NCBI RefSeq assembly: GCF_012396015.1
Contig: NZ_JAAXOQ010000035.1
Span: forward strand, 1 to 41,933
From: Tsukamurella spumae
GTDB taxonomy: Bacteria; Actinomycetota; Actinomycetes; Mycobacteriales; Mycobacteriaceae
Reading direction: 5' to 3'
DNA length: 41,933 bases
The translations under genes and the position numbers were made by a program. The notes beneath the pieces were generated by a model. The model saw only the letters and a list, made by a program, of their open reading frames with translations, searched no databases and was not told where the DNA came from. Within the stretch, counting starts at the first letter, position 1; the number at the start of each line of letters is the position of its first letter. Of the stretch, positions 34,467-41,873 are shown in pieces.

Positions 34467-36833
34467 TCAGTCCCCGATGTACGTGGCAAGGTGCTCTCCG
34501 GTCAGGGATGTCCGTCCCGCAACGAGATCCGACGGGACGCCCTCGAACACGACGCGTCCGCCGTCGTGCCCGGCGCCGGGCCCGATGTCGATGATCCAGT
34601 CGCCGTGCGCCATCACCGCCTGATGGTGCTCGATGACGATCACCGACTTGCCCGCGTCGACGAGCCGGTCGAGCAGGCCCAGGAGTTGCTCGACGTCGGC
34701 GAGGTGCAGGCCGGTGGTGGGCTCGTCGAGCACGAGGACCCCGCCCTTGTCGCCCATGTGGGTGGCGAGCTTGAGGCGCTGTCGCTCACCGCCCGAGAGG
34801 GTCGTGAGGGGCTGGCCGAGGCTGACGTAGCCGAGACCGACATCGCTGAGGTACCCCAGGATCCTGTGTGCGGCAGCGATCTTCGCCTCGCCCTCGCCGA
34901 AGAAGACGAGCGCCTCCGCGACGGGCGTCGCGAGCACCTCGCTGATGTCCTTGCCGCCCAGGTGGTATTCGAGCACGGCCGCCTGGAAACGCCTGCCCTC
35001 GCATTCCTCGCACGTGGTGGACACCCCCGCCATGATCCCGAGATCGGTGTAGATCACCCCCGCGCCGTTGCAGGCGGGGCACGCCCCCTCGGAGTTCGCG
35101 CTGAACAGGGCGGGCTTGACGCCGTTCGCCTTGGCGAAGGCCTTGCGGATGTGGTCGAGCAGGCCCGTGTAGGTGGCGGGGTTGCTCCGCCGACTGCCCT
35201 TGATCGGCGTCTGGTCGACGGTGACCACGCCCTCGCGCGGGCTGATCGAGCCGTGGATCAGTGAGCTCTTCCCCGAACCCGCGACCCCGGTGATCACCAC
35301 GAGCACGCCGAGCGGTACGTCGACATCGACCTCGCGGAGGTTGTGCTCGTTCGCGCCCCGCACCTCGAGTACGCCCGACGGTGCCCGCACAGCGTCCTTG
35401 AGCCGCGCGCGGTCGTCGAGGTGGCGTCCGGTGAGCGTGTCGGCCTTCCGCAGCCCCTCGACGGTGCCCTCGAAGACGATCTCGCCCCCGGCGGTGCCCG
35501 CGCGGGGGCCGAGGTCCACGACGTGGTCGGCGATCGCGATGGCCTCGGGTTTGTGTTCGACGACGAGGACGGTGTTGCCCTTGTCCCGGAGACGGAGCAG
35601 CAGGTCGTTCATCCGGGCGATGTCGTGCGGGTGGAGCCCGATCGTGGGCTCGTCGAACACGTAGGTGATGTCGGTGAGCGAGCTGCCCAGGTGCCGGATC
35701 ATCTTGGTGCGCTGCGCCTCGCCGCCCGACAGCGTGCCCGCGGGCCGGTCCAGTGAGAGGTAGCCGAGCCCGATCTCGACGAACGAGTCGAGGGTGAATT
35801 GCAGGTTCTCCAGGAGCGGTGCGACCGACGGCTCCTGCACCCCGCGGAGCCACCCGGCGAGCTCGTTGATCTGCATGGCGCAGCAGTCGGCGATCGACGC
35901 GCCGTTGATCTTCGAGGATCGGGCCAGGTCGGACAACCGCGTACCGTCGCACTCAGGGCAGACGGCGAAGGTCACCGCGCGCTCGACGAAGGCCCGCACG
36001 TGCGGCTGCATGGCGTCGACGTCCTTGGACAGGAAGGACTTCTGGATCTTGGGGATGATGCCCTCGTAGGTGAGGTTGATCCCCTCGACCTTGATCTTGG
36101 AGGGCTCCTTGTAGAGCAGGTCGTTCAGCTCGCGCTTCGTGTACGCGGCGATCGGTTTGGCGGTGTCGAAGAAGCCGCTGCCGCGGTAGATGCGGCCCTG
36201 CCAGCCGTCCATGCTGTAGCCGGGGATTGTGAACGGGCCGTCGTCGAGCGATTTCGTGTCGTCGTAGAGGGCTGTGAGGTCGATGTCGCTGACATTGCCG
36301 CGCCCCTCGCACCGCGGGCACATGCCGCCCACGAGCTGGAAGGTGCGCTTCTCCTTCACCTGCCGGCCACCCTTCTCGATGGTGACCGCGCCGGCGCCGC
36401 TCACGGAGGCGACGTTGAACGAGAAGGCCTGTGGGGAGCCGATGTGCGGGGTCCCGAGGCGGCTGAAGAGGATCCGGAGCATGGCATTGGCGTCCGTTGC
36501 GGTACCGACGGTCGAGCGCGGATCGGACCCGATGCGTTCCTGGCCCACGATGATCGCCGTCGTCAGCCCGTCGAGGACGTCCACGTCCGGGCGCGCGAGC
36601 GTCGGCATGAATCCTTGTACGAAGGTGCTGTAGGTCTCGTTGATCATGCGTTGCGACTCGGCCGCTATGGTCCCGAACACCAGGGAGCTCTTGCCGGAGC
36701 CGGAAACGCCGGTGAAGACGGTGAGCCTGCGCTTGGGTAACTCGATGCTCACGTCCTTGAGATTGTTCTCACGCGCGCCGTGGACGCGGATCATCTCGTG
36801 GGTGTCGGCGACGTGCGGGGTCGGTTGGGGCAT
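34467..36833 (-). CDS. UvrA-like ABC protein (short excinuclease subunit A paralogue)
   Basis: A 788-residue protein with two ABC cassettes. Walker A: GVSGSGKSS and GVAGSGKSS. Signatures: LSGGEAQR and LSGGERQR. Walker B: VFDEPTIGLHPHD and VLDEPTTGLHLAD. Zinc modules: CPRCEGRGN, CPECDGTR, and CPACNGAG...CEECEGRRF. It is about 150-170 residues shorter than standard UvrA, and the signal resembles the UvrA2/DrrC group associated with drug resistance or damage tolerance, not the housekeeping protein. ATG 36833 is preceded by AGGAGA at good spacing; ATG 36851 is weaker. Confidence 0.9.
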   Translation of the reverse strand: MPQPTPHVADTHEMIRVHGARENNLKDVSIELPKRRLTVFTGVSGSGKSSLVFGTIAAESQRMINETYSTFVQGFMPTLARPDVDVLDGLTTAIIVGQERIGSDPRSTVGTATDANAMLRILFSRLGTPHIGSPQAFSFNVASVSGAGAVTIEKGGRQVKEKRTFQLVGGMCPRCEGRGNVSDIDLTALYDDTKSLDDGPFTIPGYSMDGWQGRIYRGSGFFDTAKPIAAYTKRELNDLLYKEPSKIKVEGINLTYEGIIPKIQKSFLSKDVDAMQPHVRAFVERAVTFAVCPECDGTRLSDLARSSKINGASIADCCAMQINELAGWLRGVQEPSVAPLLENLQFTLDSFVEIGLGYLSLDRPAGTLSGGEAQRTKMIRHLGSSLTDITYVFDEPTIGLHPHDIARMNDLLLRLRDKGNTVLVVEHKPEAIAIADHVVDLGPRAGTAGGEIVFEGTVEGLRKADTLTGRHLDDRARLKDAVRAPSGVLEVRGANEHNLREVDVDVPLGVLVVITGVAGSGKSSLIHGSISPREGVVTVDQTPIKGSRRSNPATYTGLLDHIRKAFAKANGVKPALFSANSEGACPACNGAGVIYTDLGIMAGVSTTCEECEGRRFQAAVLEYHLGGKDISEVLATPVAEALVFFGEGEAKIAAAHRILGYLSDVGLGYVSLGQPLTTLSGGERQRLKLATHMGDKGGVLVLDEPTTGLHLADVEQLLGLLDRLVDAGKSVIVIEHHQAVMAHGDWIIDIGPGAGHDGGRVVFEGVPSDLVAGRTSLTGEHLATYIGD

Positions 36834-36932
36834 GAGTTCTCCTGATGGCATCGTGACGGCGACCGAACCAGGCTACCGAGCCCGAGCGGCCGGTGCGGCG
36901 CAGTAGCGGCCACCGGCACCCCGGGAGACGAA

Positions 36933-36968
36933 GAAGTCGAGCACACCGCGGCGGGCGTGCTCGACTTC
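36933..36968 (-). terminator. Hairpin terminator after the hypothetical gene
   Basis: Perfect 12-bp stem GAAGTCGAGCAC / GTGCTCGACTTC with a 12-base loop, 27 bases after the stop of the minus-strand gene at 36995. Confidence 0.75.
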
Positions 36969-36994
36969 GGGAGCGGAATGTGGGGGAGTACTGC

Positions 36995-37483
36995 TCAGTT
37001 GTTGTACTGCGACAGCGAGACCTCGGCGGCCTTGTAGCGGTTGCCCGGCGTCAGCGTGGCACGACCGAAGCCCTCGAGGTCCTCGAAGCCGCTCCAGTTG
37101 TCGTCACCGTCGGTCAGCCCGAACAGATACACATCGGTGCCCAGCAGGTGCTGCACGCCGACGGTGTAGCCCTCGACATCGGTGACCAGCATCGGCATCC
37201 GGTGCACGTCGACCATCAGGTCGTTGTCCTCGGGGTTGAACGAGATCAGCTTCTCGCCGGCGCTCGACAGCTGCCACTTGATCTTCTCGGCGGGGCCGTC
37301 CTTGTCGGTGAAGTCGAGCAACTCCGCCAGCCGCAGCGAGCAATCGGCGCTGTAGGTCGCGATCAGCGAGGCGGTCTGACGGACGCGCCCCTCACGCTCG
37401 ACCTTCTGCGCACGAACTTCTTCGTCGTGCTTTCGAACCAGCTCTTGGGCGCGCTTGAGGACTGACAGGTCATCATTGGTCAT
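36995..37483 (-). CDS. Hypothetical protein, start debated
   Basis: A 162-residue protein I do not recognise: MTNDDLSVLKRAQELVRKHD, a charged helix to about residue 35, then an alpha/beta-like part containing WQLSSAGEKLISFNPEDNDLM, VEGYTVGVQHLLGTDVYL and DNWSGFEDLEGFG. No signal peptide or membrane segment. GC-rich third positions from ATG 37483 onward support this start, and TATTGT lies seven bases upstream with no ribosome site (leaderless pattern). The same frame is open to ATG 37894, which has an excellent AGGAGG site, giving a 299-residue alternative; the added part has much less biased codons. Confidence 0.65.
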   Translation of the reverse strand: MTNDDLSVLKRAQELVRKHDEEVRAQKVEREGRVRQTASLIATYSADCSLRLAELLDFTDKDGPAEKIKWQLSSAGEKLISFNPEDNDLMVDVHRMPMLVTDVEGYTVGVQHLLGTDVYLFGLTDGDDNWSGFEDLEGFGRATLTPGNRYKAAEVSLSQYNN

Positions 37484-37490
37484 GGTGTTA

Positions 37491-37496
37491 ACAATA
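37491..37496 (-). promoter_or_regulatory. Possible -10 for leaderless hypothetical gene
   Basis: TATTGT on the minus strand, seven bases before ATG 37483; no Shine-Dalgarno in between. No clear -35 at 16-18 bases. Confidence 0.4.
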
Positions 37497-37698
37497 GCGT
37501 CATTCGCCCAGTGATGGTTAATGATTCCTGTCGGTGGCCGCGTGTCGGATCCGCCGTCCGCGGCCAGACGGTGCCGACCACTGACGGGATGCCGCACCCG
37601 CGACGCCGCAGCCCGAGCGAAACGTGATCCCGCCGTGGCGATTTGACGAAAGTTGACGAGCGACCCGCGATGCACGGCACGTCTAGCGCTTTGCTCTG

Positions 37699-37736
37699 GC
37701 GCATGATCAATCATGTCAATCAAATCAATCATGCGC
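37699..37736. repeat. Inverted repeat with internal 9-bp iterations
   Basis: Arms GCGCATGAT (37699-37707) and ATCATGCGC (37728-37736) enclose tandem 9-bp units of the type ATGATTGAT/TTGATTGAC/ATGATTGAT on the minus strand. It also contains the palindrome CATGAT-ca-ATCATG. It lies 216 bp upstream of ATG 37483, so it may be regulatory; if the long reading frame is translated it encodes MIDLIDMIDH. Confidence 0.6.
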
Positions 37737-37894
37737 GATATGGAATCTATGGCCATCTGACGCGTATCGGACCGCGCGAGCGCGGGCATCGGGCGATCGA
37801 GACTCAATCCGACGAGGCTGAACTGATCGGTGTTCGCCGCCGAAAGATCCGCACGAAACGCCTGCGTCGCCTCTTCTCGACGATGCCTACCCAT

Positions 37895-38779
37895 CAGTTC
37901 CTCCTCATTCACGTGGCATGAATCGACGATTCCCGCCACGCCGATTCCATACTGCGTAATGACACGCGCAACAAGGGTACGAGAGATGCACTTGCGACTG
38001 CAATGATCGTTCGCCGTGGAAAACACTGCGCAGCAGTCGGGTGCGACTTAATCGCAACCGCTGTACCCTCATTGATATACGACACTGTGGCGTAGTAATG
38101 TCGAATCGCGGCCGGGACGAAGGGCCTTGACCTGCACAGACACGATCCGCCGGATGCCTCTACCACCGCGCCACTCACCAGGAAGCGTCAATTGCGGTGC
38201 GTTCGGATCGATCAAGACAATAGCCACGTCGAATTGTCAATGAATTGAAGCAAACGATGAAATGTACCGATTCGAGGACCGTGAGCGCGGATATCCCGGC
38301 GACCGGACGGGGTCGAGCGATGAAGCGTATTCCGACGTCAGCGTCGGCCACTGCGATCGCAGGCCGACTGCGGCAACAGACTCGGGCGTCGACGGACGTA
38401 AATACGTCACAGTGACGGAATAACGTGTTGCTGCCCTGGAGGTAGATCGGGACCAGGGCGATCGGACCGACAGCCCGTAGGCGGAGCCGGCGGTGGACCG
38501 AACGATGCTCGCAGCCGAGACTGGGATGCGCCCGCGGCAACGTCTCGATGCTGGACATTGCGCAACGGATACGCGACCGGACCACAGGGCGTGTCACGAA
38601 GAGCGGAAACGGTGGTGGCAGCAGCAGCGCCGCGGCGCCGACGAACCCTGATGACGACGATGCCGCCATCAGCGCCGCTACCGGAATGCCGATAATCTAC
38701 ATTATGACATTTGAAGGAGGGCTACTGCGTCAGATGCACTTCTCTCCTGCTTCTCGGGTTCCCCTGGGGCCCTGGGGTG
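37895..38779. other. AT-richer stretch without a convincing gene
   Basis: Base composition drops clearly compared with both flanks. Open frames on either strand lack family resemblance and codon bias. On the minus strand TTGTTG (37974-37969), a 17-bp spacer and TATGGA (37951-37946) look like a promoter for the AGGAGG/ATG at 37894. Near the right end, TAATCT precedes ATG 38704 by five bases, opening a 29-codon frame of unknown meaning. I see no tRNA, transposase or CRISPR repeat. Probably a decayed junction next to the arsenic island. Confidence 0.55.
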
Positions 38780-39205
38780 TTACCGGGTGGTGAGTTCGGC
38801 TGCCAGCGCGGTGACGCGGGCGGCGATGTCGTCGCGGACGAGACGCATCCGTTCGATCCCGTCGATGCCCCGCTCCGACGGCTCGTCGGTGTCCCAGTTG
38901 ACCAGCGTGACACCGTCCGGGGTGTCGACGATTGCTTCGCGGCCGAGCGTGACCACCAGGTCCACGCGAGCGAGCAGCGCGGGCTCGACGGGCTTGGGTG
39001 TCTCGCCGGTGATGTCGATGCCGAGCTCCGCCAGCGACTCGGCGGACAACACGTTGACCGCAGCGCCGGGCTTAGTGCCGGCCGAGTGCACCTCGACGGC
39101 ATCGCCCGCGGCCTTGTGCATCAGGCCTGCGGCCATCTGAGACTTGCCGCCGTTCTTGACACACACGAACAACACGCTCGGCGTGCGGGTTTCGTTGTCG
39201 GTCAT
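38780..39205 (-). CDS. arsC: Arsenate reductase, ArsC1-type (arsenate-mycothiol transferase)
   Basis: A 141-residue low-molecular-weight phosphatase-fold protein. The loop is [18 protein letters not shown]15 is the nucleophile, and the usual CX5R arginine is Lys (K21), as I recall for Corynebacterium glutamicum ArsC1, which joins arsenate to mycothiol before mycoredoxin releases arsenite. [12 protein letters not shown] and [17 protein letters not shown] are also characteristic. ATG 39205 overlaps the acr3 stop as ATGA. It is the last gene of the arsR-acr3-arsC unit. Confidence 0.9.
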   Translation of the reverse strand: MTDNETRTPSVLFVCVKNGGKSQMAAGLMHKAAGDAVEVHSAGTKPGAAVNVLSAESLAELGIDITGETPKPVEPALLARVDLVVTLGREAIVDTPDGVTLVNWDTDEPSERGIDGIERMRLVRDDIAARVTALAAELTTR

Positions 39206-40323
39206 CGGTTAACACTCCTGGACGGAACCGCGCTAGCGGCGGCGGTGGAAGATGAGGTGCGAGGGAAACGCTTGCGCAAGGCCAGCGAGACGTAGACCAG
39301 TGCCACCAGAACGGGGACCTCGATCAGGGGGCCGACGACACCGGCCAGCGCCTGCCCGGACGTGGCGCCGTAGGTGGCGATCGCGACGGCGATCGCGAGC
39401 TCGAAGTTGTTGCCCGCGGCGGTGAACGCGAGCGTCGTGGTGCGCTCGTACCCCAGCCCCATCGCGATGCCGAGCAGGTACCCGCCGCCCCACATCACGG
39501 CGAAGTACACCAGTAGCGGCAGCGCGATTCGGGCGACGTCCCAGGGGCGGGAGGTGATCTGCTCCCCTTGCAGGGCGAACAGGATGACGATGGTGAACAG
39601 CAACCCGTAGAGGGCCCACGGGCCGATGCGCGGGAGGAACTTCCCCTCGTACCAATCGCGGCCCTTGGTCTTCTCCCCTATCCGCCGGGACAGGTAGCCG
39701 GCCAGCAGCGGGATGCCGAGGAAGATCAGCACGGACTTGGCGATCTGCCACGGCGAGGTGCTGATGGTGGTTTGTTCGAGGCCGAGCCATCCCGGGAGGA
39801 TCGAGAGGTAGAACCAGCCGAGGACCGCGAACATGATCACCTGGAACACCGAGTTCAGCGCCACGAGCACGGCTGCGGCCTCCCGGTCGCCGCACGCGAG
39901 ATCGTTCCAGATGATCACCATCGCGATGCACCGGGCCAGGCCGACGATGATCAGGCCGGTCCGGTACTCGGGCAGGTCGGGCAGGAAGATCCACGCCAGG
40001 GCGAACATCAGCGCAGGTCCGAGCATCCAATTCAGTAGGAGCGAGCCAAGGAGGAGCCTGCGGTCGCCGGTGACGGTGTCGAGGCGGTCGTAGCGGACCT
40101 TTGCCAGCACCGGGTACATCATGATCAGCAGCCCGAGCGCGATCGGCAGGGAAACCCCGTCGACCTGGATCTTCTCCAGCGCGGTGTTCAGGCCCGGGAT
40201 CATGCGGCCGAGCAGCAGGCCGCCGACCATGGCGACGCCGATCCACACCGGCAGAAACCGGTCGAGGATGGAGAGCTTGCCGACCACCGGCTGATGCTCG
40301 GTCGTCGGGGCGGGGCTGGTCAC
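39202..40323 (-). CDS. acr3: Arsenite efflux transporter Acr3
   Basis: A 373-residue membrane protein with ten helices. [19 protein letters not shown] at the start, [19 protein letters not shown] with the essential cysteine (C132), [35 protein letters not shown] and [15 protein letters not shown] define Acr3. It exports arsenite using the membrane potential or proton gradient. GTG 40323 overlaps the arsR stop as GTGA; the longer frame to 40416 is shadow. Confidence 0.95.
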   Translation of the reverse strand: MTSPAPTTEHQPVVGKLSILDRFLPVWIGVAMVGGLLLGRMIPGLNTALEKIQVDGVSLPIALGLLIMMYPVLAKVRYDRLDTVTGDRRLLLGSLLLNWMLGPALMFALAWIFLPDLPEYRTGLIIVGLARCIAMVIIWNDLACGDREAAAVLVALNSVFQVIMFAVLGWFYLSILPGWLGLEQTTISTSPWQIAKSVLIFLGIPLLAGYLSRRIGEKTKGRDWYEGKFLPRIGPWALYGLLFTIVILFALQGEQITSRPWDVARIALPLLVYFAVMWGGGYLLGIAMGLGYERTTTLAFTAAGNNFELAIAVAIATYGATSGQALAGVVGPLIEVPVLVALVYVSLALRKRFPRTSSSTAAASAVPSRSVNR

Positions 40324-40694
40324 GGGAGAAGCTCCATCGAAGTGGCGGGGTCGCCGGACTGCAGGATCCCGGCGAGCGAGGACAGGGCTTCGGGGACGAC
40401 GCGGTAATACACCCACGAGGCGCGCCGCTCGGACTCGAGCAGGCCGGCGGTCTTGAGGACCTTGAGGTGGTGCGAGATCGTCGGCTGCGAGACATCCACC
40501 GTCGGGGAGATGTCACAGACGCATGCCTCGCCGCCCTCGTGGCTGGCGATCAGGCTGAACAGGCGCAGCCGGATCGGATCGGCCAGGGCCTTGAACACCG
40601 CCGCGAGGTCGACGGACTGCCCCTCCGACAGCGGCTCGCGGACCAACGGTGAGCACCGTACGGTCACATCGGTCAACGGAATCGAATTCGACAC
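40320..40694 (-). CDS. arsR: ArsR-family arsenic repressor with CxC sensor
   Basis: A 124-residue winged-helix repressor. FKALADPIRLRLFSLIASHEG leads to ACVCDISPTVDVSQPTISHHLKVLK, with C58 and C60 in the helix alpha-3 position of classic CVC sensors. C14 could be the third ligand. It would leave DNA on binding As(III). Start GTG 40694. It heads the arsR-acr3-arsC unit, coupled to acr3 by GTGA. Confidence 0.92.
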   Translation of the reverse strand: MSNSIPLTDVTVRCSPLVREPLSEGQSVDLAAVFKALADPIRLRLFSLIASHEGGEACVCDISPTVDVSQPTISHHLKVLKTAGLLESERRASWVYYRVVPEALSSLAGILQSGDPATSMELLP

Positions 40695-40697
40695 ATA

Positions 40698-40707
40698 TCA
40701 ATATTGA
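40698..40707. promoter_or_regulatory. Candidate ArsR operator before arsR-acr3-arsC
   Basis: TCAATATTGA, a perfect 10-bp AT-rich palindrome four bases upstream of the arsR GTG. It differs from the palindrome at 41298-41311 but shares the TCAA/TTGA ends. Confidence 0.5.
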
Positions 40708-40773
40708 CAGGAATCGATCTGCCGAACAAGAGTCGGCCACCCAAGTCGGTGACGGCCATCAATCACGAGCGTG

Positions 40774-41235
40774 TCAGCAGCAGTTCGCCGCTGCAGGGGT
40801 GCAGCATGCGGCCGGCGTCGCGTCGGAGGTCTCGGTCGTGGTCGCCGGGGCGGGTGCACCGCCCCAGGTCTCGGCGTCGGCGAGGACGGTGTAGACCTCC
40901 CAGCGCTCGGCGTCGGGGGCGGTGACCCAGACCTTGTCCTGGGTAGCGAAGCAACAGGTGGCGCCGATCTCCTCCTCCGTGAACAGCTCCTCGTGCGTCA
41001 GGCGGGCGATCTCGGCGTGCACCTTGTCGCTGGAGTCGACCTCGACGCCGAGGTGGTTGATGCTGCCGCCTTGGCCGGGATTCTCCAACAGAACCAGCTT
41101 GAGCGCCGGGTCGGCGACGGCGAAGTTGGCGTAGCCGGGCTTGACCTTCGCCGGGCCGGTGCCGAACAGCTTGGTGTAGAACGCGATCGACTGATCGATG
41201 TCATCGACATTGAGGGCGAGCTGGACGCGGGACAC
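40774..41235 (-). CDS. arsI: ArsI/CadI-type glyoxalase-fold dioxygenase
   Basis: A 153-residue vicinal-oxygen-chelate protein. SRVQLALNVDDIDQSIAFY, LFGTGPAKVKPGYANF, NHLGVEV (H61), the paired cysteines C94-C95 in GATCCFATQDKVWV with K101, and E113 in WEVYTV correspond to the C-As lyase ArsI, which demethylates trivalent organoarsenicals, and to mycobacterial CadI. A cysteine-rich tail CCTPAAANCC follows. GTG 41235 has GGAGG at good spacing; ATG 41262 is less likely. It is divergent from a second arsR. Confidence 0.9.
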   Translation of the reverse strand: MSRVQLALNVDDIDQSIAFYTKLFGTGPAKVKPGYANFAVADPALKLVLLENPGQGGSINHLGVEVDSSDKVHAEIARLTHEELFTEEEIGATCCFATQDKVWVTAPDAERWEVYTVLADAETWGGAPAPATTTETSDATPAACCTPAAANCC

Positions 41236-41282
41236 GAGAACCTCCGAGGCTTCGACATACATCTAATCGGTGTGCGGGTTCG

Positions 41283-41325
41283 TTTCTAGACCACACTTTG
41301 ACATATGTCAACGAGTAGGTAGATT
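41283..41325. promoter_or_regulatory. Overlapping divergent promoters with shared ArsR operator
   Basis: The palindrome TTGACATATGTCAA (41298-41311) carries a TTGACA -35 on each strand. Plus: TTGACA, 16 bp, TAGATT (41320-41325), then six bases to ATG 41332. Minus: TTGACA, 17 bp, TAGAAA (41288-41283), leading to arsI. One ArsR dimer would block both promoters. Confidence 0.8.
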
Positions 41326-41331
41326 GGCGCC

Positions 41332-41685
41332 ATGCCCAAGACGCTCCCCGTCGTCGACATCAGCGCCCCGATCTGCTGCGCCCCACTCGCGGCCGGCGTG
41401 ATGGACGAGGCCGCGGCGCTCGAACTCGCCCTGCGCCTCAAGGCCCTCGCCGACCCGGCCCGGATCCAGCTGATCTCGATCCTCATGGCTGCACGCCCGG
41501 GCGACATCAGCACCGGCGACCTCGCCGACACCGTGGGCCTGTCGTCGGCGACCATAAGCCACCATCTGGGCCAACTCAAGAAGGCCGGTCTCGTCAGCTC
41601 CGAGCGGCGCGGGATCAACGTCTTCTACCGCGCCGAACCCGCTACTCTCGAAGCACTCCGCGGTGTCCTCGCAACCTGCTGCTAG
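41332..41685 (+). CDS. ArsR-family regulator, CgArsR-like N-terminal cysteine sensor
   Basis: A 117-residue winged-helix protein. LKALADPARIQLISILMAARPG and SSATISHHLGQLKKAGLVSSERRG form the DNA-binding fold. C15-C16 in APICCAPL match the N-terminal pair of C. glutamicum ArsR, but position 55 is Arg, not the third cysteine. The protein ends in C116-C117 (LATCC), a possible substitute. There is no ribosome site; the -10 TAGATT is six bases before ATG, so the mRNA is probably leaderless. Likely controls itself and arsI. Confidence 0.88.
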   Translation: MPKTLPVVDISAPICCAPLAAGVMDEAAALELALRLKALADPARIQLISILMAARPGDISTGDLADTVGLSSATISHHLGQLKKAGLVSSERRGINVFYRAEPATLEALRGVLATCC

Positions 41686-41753
41686 ACAGACGATTCGACA
41701 AGGCCGCCCCACCGCAAGGGTAGCCCCGTCCGCTCTTCCAGCCTCCGGTCACG

Positions 41754-41780
41754 CCGGGCCAGGGCTATCCCCTGGTCCGG
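41754..41780 (+). terminator. Terminator after the second arsR
   Basis: Stem CCGGGCCAGGG / CCCTGGTCCGG with one G-U pair and a CTATC loop, about 70 bases after the arsR stop. Confidence 0.65.
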
Positions 41781-41852
41781 GCCACGAGAACCGGGCAGGG
41801 CGCCTGGTGGCACTGTCACGTTAGTCGAAACGCATAGCGGTGAAGCCTATTT

Positions 41853-41873
41853 GGGACAGGCTTTTGCGGGACA
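41853..41873. repeat. Spaced GGGACA direct repeats at right edge
   Basis: GGGACA at 41853-41858 and 41868-41873, start-to-start 15 bp, within TTTGGGACAGG...GCGGGACACAC. It may be a recombinase-binding end; the flanking element is not in the window. A minus-strand open tail of 13 codons ending at TGA 41892 runs off the edge and cannot be assigned. Confidence 0.4.

Noticed and set aside
38095-38180. tRNA-like string (GGTGGTAGAG and CGATTCGAC) on the minus strand
   Set aside because: The arms do not fold into a cloverleaf and the anticodon and acceptor stems cannot be formed.
38175-38669. 164-codon minus frame
   Set aside because: No family resemblance, no ribosome site, and Ser/Arg-rich composition without the normal codon bias.
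38548-38793. 81-codon plus frame
   Set aside because: Low-complexity Gly/Ser/Asp stretch, no ribosome site at its first ATG; only its last part is mentioned as a weak leaderless candidate.
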